Source: a bacterium (GTDB taxonomy: Bacteria; Patescibacteriota; Minisyncoccia; JACQLN01). From it: 20,426 nt of DNA. The notes beneath the pieces were generated by a model that did no database searches, was not told the origin of the DNA, and saw only the letters and a list, made by a program, of their open reading frames with translations. Within the stretch, counting starts at the first letter, position 1. Every line of letters begins with the position of its first letter. A program made the position numbers and the translations under genes. Where the stretch lies: positions 1 through 20,426 of the forward strand of contig JAUYOU010000042.1 in assembly GCA_030697855.1 (NCBI GenBank), in the 5' to 3' direction. Shown here in pieces: positions 7,685-15,727 of the stretch.

Positions 7685-9394
7685 ATGGCACTGGTTTATA
7701 AAGATTTATCAAAGATTTGTGTTAATCCTAGTTTAACTATTGGGGCTGTTTTGTCTTTTTTGGCTTCTAATAAAACCAGTCAAACATTGTTACCCGCCGG
7801 TATTGCTTTGGTGGTGGGTCCAGACAAAAAACTTTTGGGTATTGCTACGGATGGCGATATTAGAAGAGGGTTATCAGAAGGAGCTTCTTTGGGTGATTCT
7901 ATTACAAAAATAATGAACTCCAATCCTTTCTTAATAGAAGGACCTTTAAGTAATAACGAGATTTTACTTTTAATAGCTAATAAAATTAAAAAAGAAAATT
8001 GGCATAAGGACAGGTTAAATAAAATAGTTGTAGTCGATAAAGACAGGCGAGTAATGGATTTAGTTTCTTTTTACGACTTATGGCAAAAAAGCGATAACAG
8101 ATTTAAACAAATTGGTGTAGTTGGTTTGGGTTATGTTGGGTTAACTTTAGCCTTAACTTTGGCTGATTTAGGTTTTAAGGTTAAAGGTTACGATAATAAT
8201 CTTGATGTTATAAAAAAAATAAAATCTGGTAAACCTCATTTTTTTGAGAAGGGCTTAAAAGAAATATTATCTAATAATCTTAATAATAATTTTGATGCTG
8301 TAACAGACTTTTTGGGTGCTAATAATTGCGATATATATTTTATAGCTGTAGGTACTCCTCTTGCCCAAAATAAAAAGCCAAGTTTGGATCATCTAAAATC
8401 TGCTTCGGAAACAATCGGTAAGGTTTTAAAAAGTGGCGACACTGTAATTTTAAGATCCACTGTACCCGTTGGTACAACACGAGGTTTTGTTATTCCAATT
8501 TTAGAAAAAACCAGTGGTTTAAAATCTGGAGAAGATTTTTTTGTGGCTTTTGCGCCAGAACGAACGGTGGAAGGTAAAGCTTTAGAAGAATTAAGAAAAT
8601 TACCACAGATTGTTGGTGGTTTAAATTGGGCTAGTGCCGATATTACAGCTAATATTTTTAATCATCTAACTCATTCGGTTGTGTTGGTGGATTCCTTGGA
8701 GGAAGCAGAGATGGTTAAGCTTGTTAATAATACTTATCGCGATGTTGTTTTTTCTTTTGCTAACGAACTTTCTCTTATTTGTAATAAATGGGGCATGAAT
8801 ACAAGAAGGGTAATAGAGGCGGCTAATAATGGATACGAAAGAAGTAATGTGCCAATGCCAAGCCCAGGTGTGGGTGGAGTATGTTTAGAAAAAGATCCAT
8901 TAATTTTTATAGAAAGCGCTAAGAAGAAAAAATATCAACCACTTCTAGCCAGAGATTCCAGAAAAATAAGCGATTTAATGATAAATTTTGTCGCTGGAGA
9001 AATTAATAAATTTATTAAAGATAAAAAAGATTCTAAAGTTTTTATAATGGGGCTAGCTTTTAAGGGGCGTCCTGTAACATCGGACATTAGAGGATCGACT
9101 TCTATTAGTTTGATAGAGAAAATAAAAAACAGTGCAAAATCTGTTTTAGTTTATGACCCTGCTGTGAATTTAGATGAAGTTAAAAAACTTGGAATAAAGA
9201 TGGCGAGTCCCTTGGAAGGTTTTAAGAAAGCAGATGTTGTTGTTGTGATGAATAATAATTTAGACTTTGAAAAGTTGGATATTAAAAAGTTACTCAAAAC
9301 TTCGAATAATCCAGTTTTTGTTTTTGACACTTGGGCTGTTTTTAACCAAAATGACCTAAGTAAACTCGAGGGGGTTATATATAAACACCTCTAA
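7685..9394 (+). CDS. CBS-pair/nucleotide-sugar dehydrogenase fusion
   Basis: This 569-residue fusion begins with a CBS pair (about 1-135; LLGIATDGDIRRGL at 50-63 is the typical CBS ending also seen in KpsF and in nonulosonate nucleotidyltransferases). From about 140 it is a UDP-glucose/GDP-mannose dehydrogenase family enzyme: GVVGLGYVGL at 144-153 binds NAD, RSTVPVGTT, APERTVEG, KLVNNTYRD (Lys345, Asn349), and GVGGVCLEKDP with the catalytic Cys400. The enzyme family oxidises C6 of an NDP-sugar twice to a uronic acid, for example UDP-ManNAc to UDP-ManNAcA or UDP-Glc to UDP-GlcA. The sequence does not settle the substrate. The CBS pair probably binds a nucleotide and may tune the activity. Confidence 0.88.
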   Translation: MALVYKDLSKICVNPSLTIGAVLSFLASNKTSQTLLPAGIALVVGPDKKLLGIATDGDIRRGLSEGASLGDSITKIMNSNPFLIEGPLSNNEILLLIANKIKKENWHKDRLNKIVVVDKDRRVMDLVSFYDLWQKSDNRFKQIGVVGLGYVGLTLALTLADLGFKVKGYDNNLDVIKKIKSGKPHFFEKGLKEILSNNLNNNFDAVTDFLGANNCDIYFIAVGTPLAQNKKPSLDHLKSASETIGKVLKSGDTVILRSTVPVGTTRGFVIPILEKTSGLKSGEDFFVAFAPERTVEGKALEELRKLPQIVGGLNWASADITANIFNHLTHSVVLVDSLEEAEMVKLVNNTYRDVVFSFANELSLICNKWGMNTRRVIEAANNGYERSNVPMPSPGVGGVCLEKDPLIFIESAKKKKYQPLLARDSRKISDLMINFVAGEINKFIKDKKDSKVFIMGLAFKGRPVTSDIRGSTSISLIEKIKNSAKSVLVYDPAVNLDEVKKLGIKMASPLEGFKKADVVVVMNNNLDFEKLDIKKLLKTSNNPVFVFDTWAVFNQNDLSKLEGVIYKHL

Positions 9395-9395
9395 T

Positions 9396-10118
9396 ATGTA
9401 TAAAAATTATAAGGTTTTGGGCTTAATAATGGCTCGTGGAGGGTCAAAATCTATACCTAGAAAAAATATTAAGCTTTTAGGGGGTAAACCTCTTATTGCG
9501 CATACAATAGATAAAGCTAAGGCGGCTAAATATATAGATCGCCTAATTTTGTCTACAGATGATTTAGAAATTGCCGAAGTAGCAAAAAAATATGGTTGCG
9601 AAGTTCCATTTATGCGCCCAGCCGAATTAGCTCAAGATCATACTCAAGATTATCCAGTTGTGGCGCATGCTTTAGAATGGTTAGAAAAAAACGAAAATTA
9701 TAAACCAGATTTTATTGTCCATTTACGTCCAACACATCCTTTCAGAAAAACATCCGATATAGACAAAGGTGTTGAACTTTTAGCAGAAAATTTAAAAGCA
9801 GATTCGGTTTGGACTGTCGGTAAGCCTCCTGTTACTCCATATAAAATGTTTCATGTTGGGGAAGATAATTTTTTAAAACCAGTTTTAACCGTAGAAGGAG
9901 AAAAAGAAACTTTTAATTGGCCACGCCAAAAATTGCCAGTTGCGCATAATCATTATGGGCAAGTTGATATAACTCGTTACAACACGGTAATGGTTAAAAA
10001 ATCTATGTGTGGAGAAAATATTTTACCAATTATGTTGGAGGGGGAAATAGTGGATATTGATTCGCCACTTGATTGGGAATTTGCAGAGTTTTTAATAAAT
10101 AAGGGATTGTTATCTTAA
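9396..10118 (+). CDS. neuA: CMP-nonulosonate cytidylyltransferase (copy 1, NeuA-like)
   Basis: This 240-residue protein starts with the CMP-sugar synthetase signature: IMARGGSKSIPRKNIKLLGGKPLI at about 11-34, then STDDLEIAEVAKKYG and LRPTHPFR. It would join CTP to a nonulosonic (or other keto) acid to give the CMP-activated sugar. Near the C-terminus, DIDSPLDWEFAE matches the family's terminal metal-binding region. It shares 29 of 30 residues with the second copy (15690-16439) over one block, but the C-terminal sugar-binding halves differ, so the substrates may differ. It is separated by one base from the dehydrogenase fusion and by 5 bases from the next gene. Confidence 0.88.
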   Translation: MYKNYKVLGLIMARGGSKSIPRKNIKLLGGKPLIAHTIDKAKAAKYIDRLILSTDDLEIAEVAKKYGCEVPFMRPAELAQDHTQDYPVVAHALEWLEKNENYKPDFIVHLRPTHPFRKTSDIDKGVELLAENLKADSVWTVGKPPVTPYKMFHVGEDNFLKPVLTVEGEKETFNWPRQKLPVAHNHYGQVDITRYNTVMVKKSMCGENILPIMLEGEIVDIDSPLDWEFAEFLINKGLLS

Positions 10119-10123
10119 TTAAT

Positions 10124-11107
10124 ATGAATATATTAATTACTGAACCCAAAGATTATTCAAAAAAAGCTCTAGATATTTATAAAAAACTAGGGCGAGTTTA
10201 TTTATGCTTGCCCCGCGAAGCTTCAGCGAAGTGGGGGGTTAAGTTATCGAGTCAGGAAAGATTAGCCGATATTCTAGTTATTGGATTAAAGTATCAAATA
10301 GATAAAAAATTTTTAGATCAAACCCCGAATTTAAAAATAATTGCTTCGCCAGCAACAGGTATGAATCATATCGATCTTAACGAAGTCAAAAATAGAGGAA
10401 TAAAAATTATTTCTTTAAGAGGCAAGAAGAGTTTTTTAAGAAATGTGCCTTCTACAGCAGAAGAAACTTTCGCTTTTATTTTGGCTTTACTTAGAAAGTT
10501 GCCTTGGGCGTTTGATAGTGTTAAAAATTCTTCTTGGGATAGAATCGAATGGCGTGGCCATCAATTAATGAATAAAACCATTGGTCTTTTAGGTTTTGGA
10601 AGGTTGGGTAAAATAGTAGCTCGTTATGCTAAAGCTTTTAATATGAAAGTAATAGCTTGCGATCCAAATGTTTCGGAAAGGTTTATGAAGTCGCGTGGCG
10701 TAGAGAAGGTTAGTATGGAAGATTTATTTAAAAAGTCTGACATTGTTTCTCTGCATGTGCTTTTAACGGATACTACTCAAAATTTAATTAAAGAGAAACA
10801 TTTAAAACTTATGAAATCTTCGGCTTACCTTATAAACACAGCTCGCGCCGAACTTATAGAAAAAAATGCTTTGTATAACGCTTTAAAAAATAAATGGATT
10901 AGCGGGGCTGGTATAGATGTAATGTGGGATGAGCGTAGCGATGGTAGCCATTTAAAAAAAGATTCTTTGTGGAATTATGCTAAAAATAATAAAAATTTAA
11001 TAATCTTGCCTCACGTTGGTGGTGCCACATACGAGGCCATGGAAGTTACGCAAGACTTTATAGCTGAAAGTGTTTTTAAGTATCTTAAAAATAAAAAAAG
11101 TGCATAA
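10124..11107 (+). CDS. D-isomer-specific 2-hydroxyacid dehydrogenase
   Basis: This 327-residue protein has the family's NAD-binding core GLLGFGRLGKIVARYAKAF and catalytic residues: Arg in INTARAELIEKNALYNAL, acidic DVMWDE, and His in ILPHVGGAT. Members reduce 2-keto acids or oxidise D-2-hydroxyacids (phosphoglycerate, lactate, glyoxylate type). Here it sits between a CMP-sugar synthetase and a NeuB-like synthase, so a role in making or modifying a keto-acid precursor is attractive but unproven. Residues 30-38 (PREASAKWG) are encoded by a GC-rich palindromic element at 10211-10236 that looks inserted in frame into the N-terminal domain. The stop overlaps the next gene's start. Confidence 0.86.
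   Translation: MNILITEPKDYSKKALDIYKKLGRVYLCLPREASAKWGVKLSSQERLADILVIGLKYQIDKKFLDQTPNLKIIASPATGMNHIDLNEVKNRGIKIISLRGKKSFLRNVPSTAEETFAFILALLRKLPWAFDSVKNSSWDRIEWRGHQLMNKTIGLLGFGRLGKIVARYAKAFNMKVIACDPNVSERFMKSRGVEKVSMEDLFKKSDIVSLHVLLTDTTQNLIKEKHLKLMKSSAYLINTARAELIEKNALYNALKNKWISGAGIDVMWDERSDGSHLKKDSLWNYAKNNKNLIILPHVGGATYEAMEVTQDFIAESVFKYLKNKKSA
10211..10236 (+). repeat. GC-rich palindromic element inside the 2-hydroxyacid dehydrogenase gene
   Basis: The 26-base element begins CCCC and ends GGGG, contains the palindrome GAAGCTTC (10217-10224), a second small stem CTTC/GAAG (10221-10224 with 10228-10231), and GCGAAG twice (10215-10220, 10226-10231). It is much richer in GC than the surrounding gene and encodes residues 30-38 in frame. 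It looks like a small palindromic repeat that has moved into coding sequence. Confidence 0.6.
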
Positions 11108-12254
11108 TAATTTTATTGTAACTAACTTTGTTTATGGTACAGGCCCATATTTGCGTACAACAGAGTTAGCATTAGCTGTTAACGATGAACTAGCAAAGAG
11201 AGGTAGGAATCGTCTCGGCATTATTGTTCCACTGGTTTATGGGGAAAAACAAAAAAGAATAATGTTAGAAGAGTTTGCTCATTATTCAAATGAGATTTTT
11301 TTATGCGAAGAACTTGGTTTGATTTTAAATAAAATATTTTATGGCGACAATACCTACGAAGAAGCTCTTAAACTTTGGGTTAATAATTTTGAAGATATAA
11401 ATTTAGAAGTAGAAAATTTTTTTAAAGGTAAACTAGAAATAGAAGATTTAGCGGGTAATAAGTTTTCTATTAAAGGAAGTGGCATTGTTATGGAGTTGAG
11501 TAGATCGGGCAGGGTTATGTATGGTATTAAGGCTAGTTACGGGGTTACATTTGGAAATATTTCGGAAATTCTTAAAAATACTTTAAAAACTTCTTCTTCG
11601 GAAATAAATGTAGATAGAAATATAGTTAAAGCAGGAATATCTCTAGCCGAAGAATTAGAATCAAAATATAGGTTTATATGTTTAGCGGTGCCGGGAACAA
11701 CCTCTTGTTTTGATGATCGTTTAACAAGAGAAAAGGAATTTTTTGTTCCTCCAACCATTAAGAATATTGTATTAAATAAGGATGATATAGATGAAGGAAT
11801 TTATGTAACCATAACCGGCATACCAGGTTTAGAAAGGTTATACAAAGAAGCTAAAGAGCTTGGTTTAAAAATATATAGCAACGATACAGAGACGGTTTTG
11901 GGTTCTGAAAGAAAACTGCCAGATGTTATTTTTAATACAAAAATAAAACTTCAATTTGCTCGTGCGGGTTGGGGTTCTATTTGGTTATCGCAGTTGTCTG
12001 GTACTCCTTTTATTGCACCCAAATTTGATCCTTTGGATGACCCTGAAATTTACTTTAACAACCTGTGCATTGAGAAATTAGGTTTAGGGATTATTTATAA
12101 AGGCCAATCCTTGGCCGATATACTTAAAGAAGGCGAATTATTAAAGCCTCGTATTAAAGCTTTAAATGCTAGTTTAGAGGCTAAATTTGGCACTTTAGAC
12201 GGAAATGCCTATTCTGCTAAGCGTATAGTCGATGATTTTGTTAATATAACCTAG
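11100..12254 (+). CDS. GT-B/MurG-fold-like protein of unknown function
   Basis: From GTG 11100 this is a 385-residue protein I cannot assign. The start VTNFVYGTGPYLRTTELALAV and the later FARAGWGSIWLSQLSGTPFIAPKF look like the N-terminal acceptor loop and C-terminal nucleotide-sugar loop of MurG-type GT-B proteins. This fold is shared by glycosyltransferases and by PseG, the nucleotide-sugar hydrolase of pseudaminic acid synthesis. In its set (CMP-sugar synthetase, dehydrogenase, this gene, NeuB) it occupies the slot that NeuC fills in the adjacent set, so hydrolysis of a UDP-sugar is a testable guess. An alternative GTG lies at 11070, deeper in the previous gene; 11100, overlapping the previous stop by 8 bases, is more economical. 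Confidence 0.6.
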   Translation: MHNNFIVTNFVYGTGPYLRTTELALAVNDELAKRGRNRLGIIVPLVYGEKQKRIMLEEFAHYSNEIFLCEELGLILNKIFYGDNTYEEALKLWVNNFEDINLEVENFFKGKLEIEDLAGNKFSIKGSGIVMELSRSGRVMYGIKASYGVTFGNISEILKNTLKTSSSEINVDRNIVKAGISLAEELESKYRFICLAVPGTTSCFDDRLTREKEFFVPPTIKNIVLNKDDIDEGIYVTITGIPGLERLYKEAKELGLKIYSNDTETVLGSERKLPDVIFNTKIKLQFARAGWGSIWLSQLSGTPFIAPKFDPLDDPEIYFNNLCIEKLGLGIIYKGQSLADILKEGELLKPRIKALNASLEAKFGTLDGNAYSAKRIVDDFVNIT

Positions 12255-12290
12255 GGTGGGTTTTAATAGTTATAATTATATACAAATACT

Positions 12291-13262
12291 ATGTCAAAAA
12301 TAATCGTAGAATTGTGTCAAAATCATAACGGCGATAGACAGGTTTTAAAAGATATGATTTTGGCTGCCAAAGAAAACGGGGCAGATATTGTAAAAGGCCA
12401 AATAATTTTTTCTCAAGATGTAACTCATCGTGAAAGATTTGATGAAGGCGAAGAAGAACATAATGGAGTTAGAAAAACAATAAAGCGCCCATACTTGGCA
12501 GAATTTGAAAGAATGAAGAGTGTTGATTTATCCGAAGACGATTATAAATTTTTTGTTAGTGAATGTAATCGTATCGGCATTACCCCAATGCTTACGGTTT
12601 TTTCTAGAAACAGAATTAGTTTTGCTGGTTCGTTACCATACCAAGGAGAAAAATTGGTTAAAGTAGCTAGCTATGATTGCGGAAGTTTACAAATGATAAA
12701 AGAGCTTTCCGAAAAATTTGATAATTTAATTATTTCTACAGGAGCCAGTTTTGACGATGAAATTAAACATACTGCAGATTTTTTAAACAAAGCCGGTAAA
12801 AAATTTACATTCCTACATTGCGTAACAAGTTATCCAAATACTGTTGCAATGGCAAACTTAGCTAGAATGGAATGGTTAAGACAATTTACTCCGAATGTTG
12901 GCTGGTCCGACCACTCTTTAATTTCTAGAGATGGAATTAAAATGTCGAAAGTAGCTATTATGCTTGGCGCAGACTATATCGAAAGACACTTTACTATTTT
13001 GCCAGCCGACAAAACAAAAGATGGTCCTGTTTCTATAAATCCAGAGCAATTAAAGGAATTATCTTTGTTCGCTAAACTTTCTAAAGATGAACAAAAAAAT
13101 ATAGTAGAAAAAGAAATTCCAAACTGGAAAGTAATGGTTGGTTTTACAGAAAGAGATATGACACATACCGAAATGTTAAATAGGGATTATTATCGTGGGC
13201 GTTTTGCCAGTTTGGTTAATAGTGAATGGGTATATAACTGGGAAGATAAAAAAGTTATTTAA
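12291..13262 (+). CDS. NeuB-family synthase lacking SAF domain (copy 1)
   Basis: This 323-residue protein is a NeuB-type TIM barrel: IIVELCQNHNGD at the N-terminus, FLHCVTSYPN at 175-183, WSDHSL with His208 and IERHFTI with His233, the two metal-binding histidines of sialic acid synthases. The family condenses phosphoenolpyruvate with an N-acetylhexosamine to form a nonulosonic acid. It lacks the usual C-terminal SAF (antifreeze-like) domain of about 60 residues, which in characterised NeuB supplies an arginine to the partner's active site; only a short tail (YYRGRFASLVNSEWVYNWED) follows the barrel. The usual VKFQ strand reads VKGQ. Substrate preference may therefore differ from its neighbour. 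A TATAAT at 12271 precedes it but has no recognisable -35. Confidence 0.82.
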   Translation: MSKIIVELCQNHNGDRQVLKDMILAAKENGADIVKGQIIFSQDVTHRERFDEGEEEHNGVRKTIKRPYLAEFERMKSVDLSEDDYKFFVSECNRIGITPMLTVFSRNRISFAGSLPYQGEKLVKVASYDCGSLQMIKELSEKFDNLIISTGASFDDEIKHTADFLNKAGKKFTFLHCVTSYPNTVAMANLARMEWLRQFTPNVGWSDHSLISRDGIKMSKVAIMLGADYIERHFTILPADKTKDGPVSINPEQLKELSLFAKLSKDEQKNIVEKEIPNWKVMVGFTERDMTHTEMLNRDYYRGRFASLVNSEWVYNWEDKKVI

Positions 13263-13264
13263 TC

Positions 13265-14365
13265 ATGAATTTTATAAAAAACAAAACTTTTATAGTGGCC
13301 GAAATTGGCAAAGGCTTTATCCAAACCGAGGCAGATCAAACTCCAGAGGTTTATTTGGCTAATGCTAAAGAACTAGTTCTTTTGGCTAAAGAAGCTGGTG
13401 CTGATGCGGTAAAATTTCAAACCCATACTGTAGAAGACGAACAGGCTAATATAAATGTTGTGGCGCCTCATTTTAATGGTGCGGATAGATACAGTTGGGT
13501 TAAGCGCAACACTAATGCTACGCCGGTTTGGTTTTGGCAAGAATTAAAAAAATATTGCAACGAGCTTGGTATTATTTTTTTCTCTACACCGATGAGCCGT
13601 GGTGCGGCTAAACTTTTAAACGAAGAAGTTGGAGTAGATTTATGGAAAGTGGGTTCTGGCGATATACTCGACTTTGTAATGTTGGATTATTTGGCTTCAA
13701 CCCAAAAACCAATAATAATTTCTGGTGGAATGAGCACATTGGAAGAAGTAGATTTGGTTGTAGATTTTCTTAAAAAACGTAATGCCGATTTTGCCTTGTT
13801 ACACTGTGTTTCAAAATATCCTTGTCCACCAGAAGAATTGCAATTACAAACAATTAATTTTTTTAAAGATAGATATAACGTGCCAATAGGTTTTTCGGAT
13901 CATTCTATTGGAACAGATTCTGCTTTAGCTGCTGTAGCCATGGGTGCTCAAATAATAGAAAAACATTTTTCTTTAGCCCGCGATTTATGGGGTTCGGATC
14001 ATAAAGTGGCTATGACACCAGAAGAATTAAAGCTTATGGTTTCGGAAATAAGAAGCATGGAATTTAATCCAAATAAAAAAGAAGAATACTTAAATAAAGA
14101 TATTGTAAAAGAAGGAATGGGTAAAACCATAAAAGTTTTACAAGAAGGTGAAGCCAAATTTAGGCCATTTTTTAGAAAAACTTTAGTTGCTTTAACAGAT
14201 ATACCAGCAGGCGTAGAAATTAAATCAGAAATGTTGGCAGCCATGCGTCCACAACTACACTTGGCTGGTTTGCCTTCCGAGAAATACGAAAATGTTCTTG
14301 GCAAGAAAGTTTCCATAGCCATAGCTAAAGGGCAACCGATTTCTCTGGAAATGATTGAAAGATAG
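13265..14365 (+). CDS. neuB: N-acetylneuraminate-type synthase (copy 2, NeuB with SAF)
   Basis: This 366-residue protein has the full two-domain NeuB layout. The TIM barrel (about 1-285) has IVAEIGKGF, GADAVKFQT, LLHCVSKYPCP, GFSDHSIG with His213 and IEKHFSL with His234 as metal ligands, and GSDHKVAMTPEEL. The C-terminal SAF domain (about 300-366) opens with FFRKTLVALTDIPAGVEI, including the conserved Arg304, and ends VSIAIAKGQPISLEMIER. It condenses phosphoenolpyruvate with ManNAc or a related 2-acetamido sugar to a nonulosonic acid. With NeuC and NeuA immediately downstream it forms the minimal Neu5Ac-type route. Start ATG lies 2 bases after the previous stop. Confidence 0.92.
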   Translation: MNFIKNKTFIVAEIGKGFIQTEADQTPEVYLANAKELVLLAKEAGADAVKFQTHTVEDEQANINVVAPHFNGADRYSWVKRNTNATPVWFWQELKKYCNELGIIFFSTPMSRGAAKLLNEEVGVDLWKVGSGDILDFVMLDYLASTQKPIIISGGMSTLEEVDLVVDFLKKRNADFALLHCVSKYPCPPEELQLQTINFFKDRYNVPIGFSDHSIGTDSALAAVAMGAQIIEKHFSLARDLWGSDHKVAMTPEELKLMVSEIRSMEFNPNKKEEYLNKDIVKEGMGKTIKVLQEGEAKFRPFFRKTLVALTDIPAGVEIKSEMLAAMRPQLHLAGLPSEKYENVLGKKVSIAIAKGQPISLEMIER

Positions 14366-14369
14366 TTTT

Positions 14370-15620
14370 ATGAATTCTAAAAGAAAAATTTTAGTGCCAA
14401 TATTTAACCGAGCTCACTATGGTCGGTTACGTTCTGTTTTGAGCGCTATCAAAAATAACCCAAACTTAGATTTAAAAATAATTGTTGGAGTTCCGGCAGC
14501 TTATGGTTATTTTTTTAAAAATATATTAAACAGTCGCCCACAGTCTTGGCGAAAAGCATTGCCTTGGTATGTTGTTGCTCGCGCCAGATCTTTTTTGGGT
14601 AAAAATTATGTTTTTAAAAATGATTTTTTAGCAAAAAATCTTGTGTCCGATGGTTTTGAACTAGAATCTTACGTCCCAATTTTTTTTGATGGTGGTAAAT
14701 CGGAAACCATGGCAAAGACTGCAGCTCTCGGCATAGAAAAATTAACCGATGAAATTAAAAAAATAAAACCCGATGTTGTTTTTGTTAACGCCGATAGGTT
14801 CGAAATGATGGCTGTAGCCATAGCCGCTTCTTATTTAAATATTCCAATAGCTCATAACGAAGGTGGCGATGTTTCGGGGACAATAGACGAAAGCATAAGG
14901 CATGCCATAACTAAATTGGCTCATATACACTTTACTTCCACAGAATCTAGCAGAAAAAGGGTTATACAAATGGGAGAAAATCCCGAAAAAGTTTTTAATG
15001 TTGGTTCGCCCGCTATAGATGCCGTTAAAAATGTTGATTTTAAAATAAAGCCAATTATTTTTAATTCATTAGATATATCAAAACCATATCTTTTGGTTTT
15101 AGCCCATCCAGTGGCTACAGCTACTCCAGAAGAAAATATTAAAACAGCCGAAAACTTAATTTTGGCTCTAAAAGAAATACTAATACCCAAGATAATTTTG
15201 GGTTCAAATATAGATGCCGGTTCAGATGCTTTGGGTGGTGTAATAAAGGATTGGCTAGAAACAGAAAAACCAAAAGATGTTTTTTTTACAAAAAATTTAC
15301 ATCCAAATGATTTTTATAAATATTTAAATTATGCAACCTGTGCGGTTGGAAATTCTTCTAGCTTTATTCGTGAAGGGGCTTTTTTAGGAACACCAGTTGT
15401 ATTACTTGGTTCTAGGCAAAATAATAGAGAAAGGGGAGAAAATATTTTAGAAGTAGCTGATAATAAAATAAATTCTTTAAAAGACGCGATTTTAGAACAG
15501 ATAAACCACGGCAAGTTTTCTACCAGTAAAATTTTCGGCGAAGGTGATTCAGCTTTCAAAATAGCCGATATACTTACTAAAGTAAATTTGGGAGTACAAA
15601 AAACATTTAAAACAATATGA
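14370..15620 (+). CDS. neuC: Hydrolysing UDP-N-acetylglucosamine 2-epimerase
   Basis: This 416-residue GT-B-fold protein carries the hydrolysing 2-epimerase signature: VNADRFEMMAVAIAASYLNIP, HNEGGDVSGTIDESIRHAITK, FTSTESSRKRVIQMGE and NVGSPAID, then NSSSFIREGAFLGTPVVLLGSRQ and the following R..RGENI. It hydrolyses UDP-GlcNAc to ManNAc plus UDP, feeding NeuB encoded just upstream. The LegG relatives of Campylobacter and Legionella act on UDP-diacetamidobacillosamine instead, but no LegB/LegC-like genes are present here, which favours ManNAc. It is slightly longer than usual, with an extra stretch around residues 45-75. I chose ATG 14370 over the in-frame TTG 14355. The stop abuts a palindromic repeat. 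Confidence 0.9.
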   Translation: MNSKRKILVPIFNRAHYGRLRSVLSAIKNNPNLDLKIIVGVPAAYGYFFKNILNSRPQSWRKALPWYVVARARSFLGKNYVFKNDFLAKNLVSDGFELESYVPIFFDGGKSETMAKTAALGIEKLTDEIKKIKPDVVFVNADRFEMMAVAIAASYLNIPIAHNEGGDVSGTIDESIRHAITKLAHIHFTSTESSRKRVIQMGENPEKVFNVGSPAIDAVKNVDFKIKPIIFNSLDISKPYLLVLAHPVATATPEENIKTAENLILALKEILIPKIILGSNIDAGSDALGGVIKDWLETEKPKDVFFTKNLHPNDFYKYLNYATCAVGNSSSFIREGAFLGTPVVLLGSRQNNRERGENILEVADNKINSLKDAILEQINHGKFSTSKIFGEGDSAFKIADILTKVNLGVQKTFKTI

Positions 15621-15727
15621 ACCCCGTTAGATATCTCATTGCATGCACAAACATAGTATAAAGAGAGATATCTAATTGGTGTGAAAATTATGAATATCCA
15701 AGAAAAACAAAAAATATCTAACGGGGT
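15621..15727 (+). repeat. Three-arm palindromic repeat across the neuC-neuA2 junction
   Basis: Arm 1 (15621-15634) begins directly after the neuC stop and reads accccgttagatat. Its exact 14-base reverse complement lies at 15714-15727, inside the N-terminus of the next gene as tracked from its ATG. Arm 1 extended (15627-15637, ttagatatctc) also pairs 11 of 11 bases with 15665-15675. The middle and third arms are imperfect direct repeats of each other, both running ATATCTAA...GTGAAAAT. Several alternative hairpins are possible. The sequence resembles short CCCCGTTAG...CTAACGGGG palindromes I associate with Parcubacteria genomes, which I cannot check here. Confidence 0.75.

Noticed and set aside
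12271..12276. TATAAT upstream of the NeuB copy 1 gene as a promoter
   Set aside because: No -35 element at a proper distance (the nearest TTG-starting hexamer, at 12239, is 26 bases away), and such hexamers are expected by chance in sequence this AT-rich.
2573..15620. Recoding of UGA as in Gracilibacteria or Absconditabacteria
   Set aside because: TGA ends at least two genes at the expected protein length (2573-2575 and 15618-15620), and no in-frame TGA interrupts conserved proteins.
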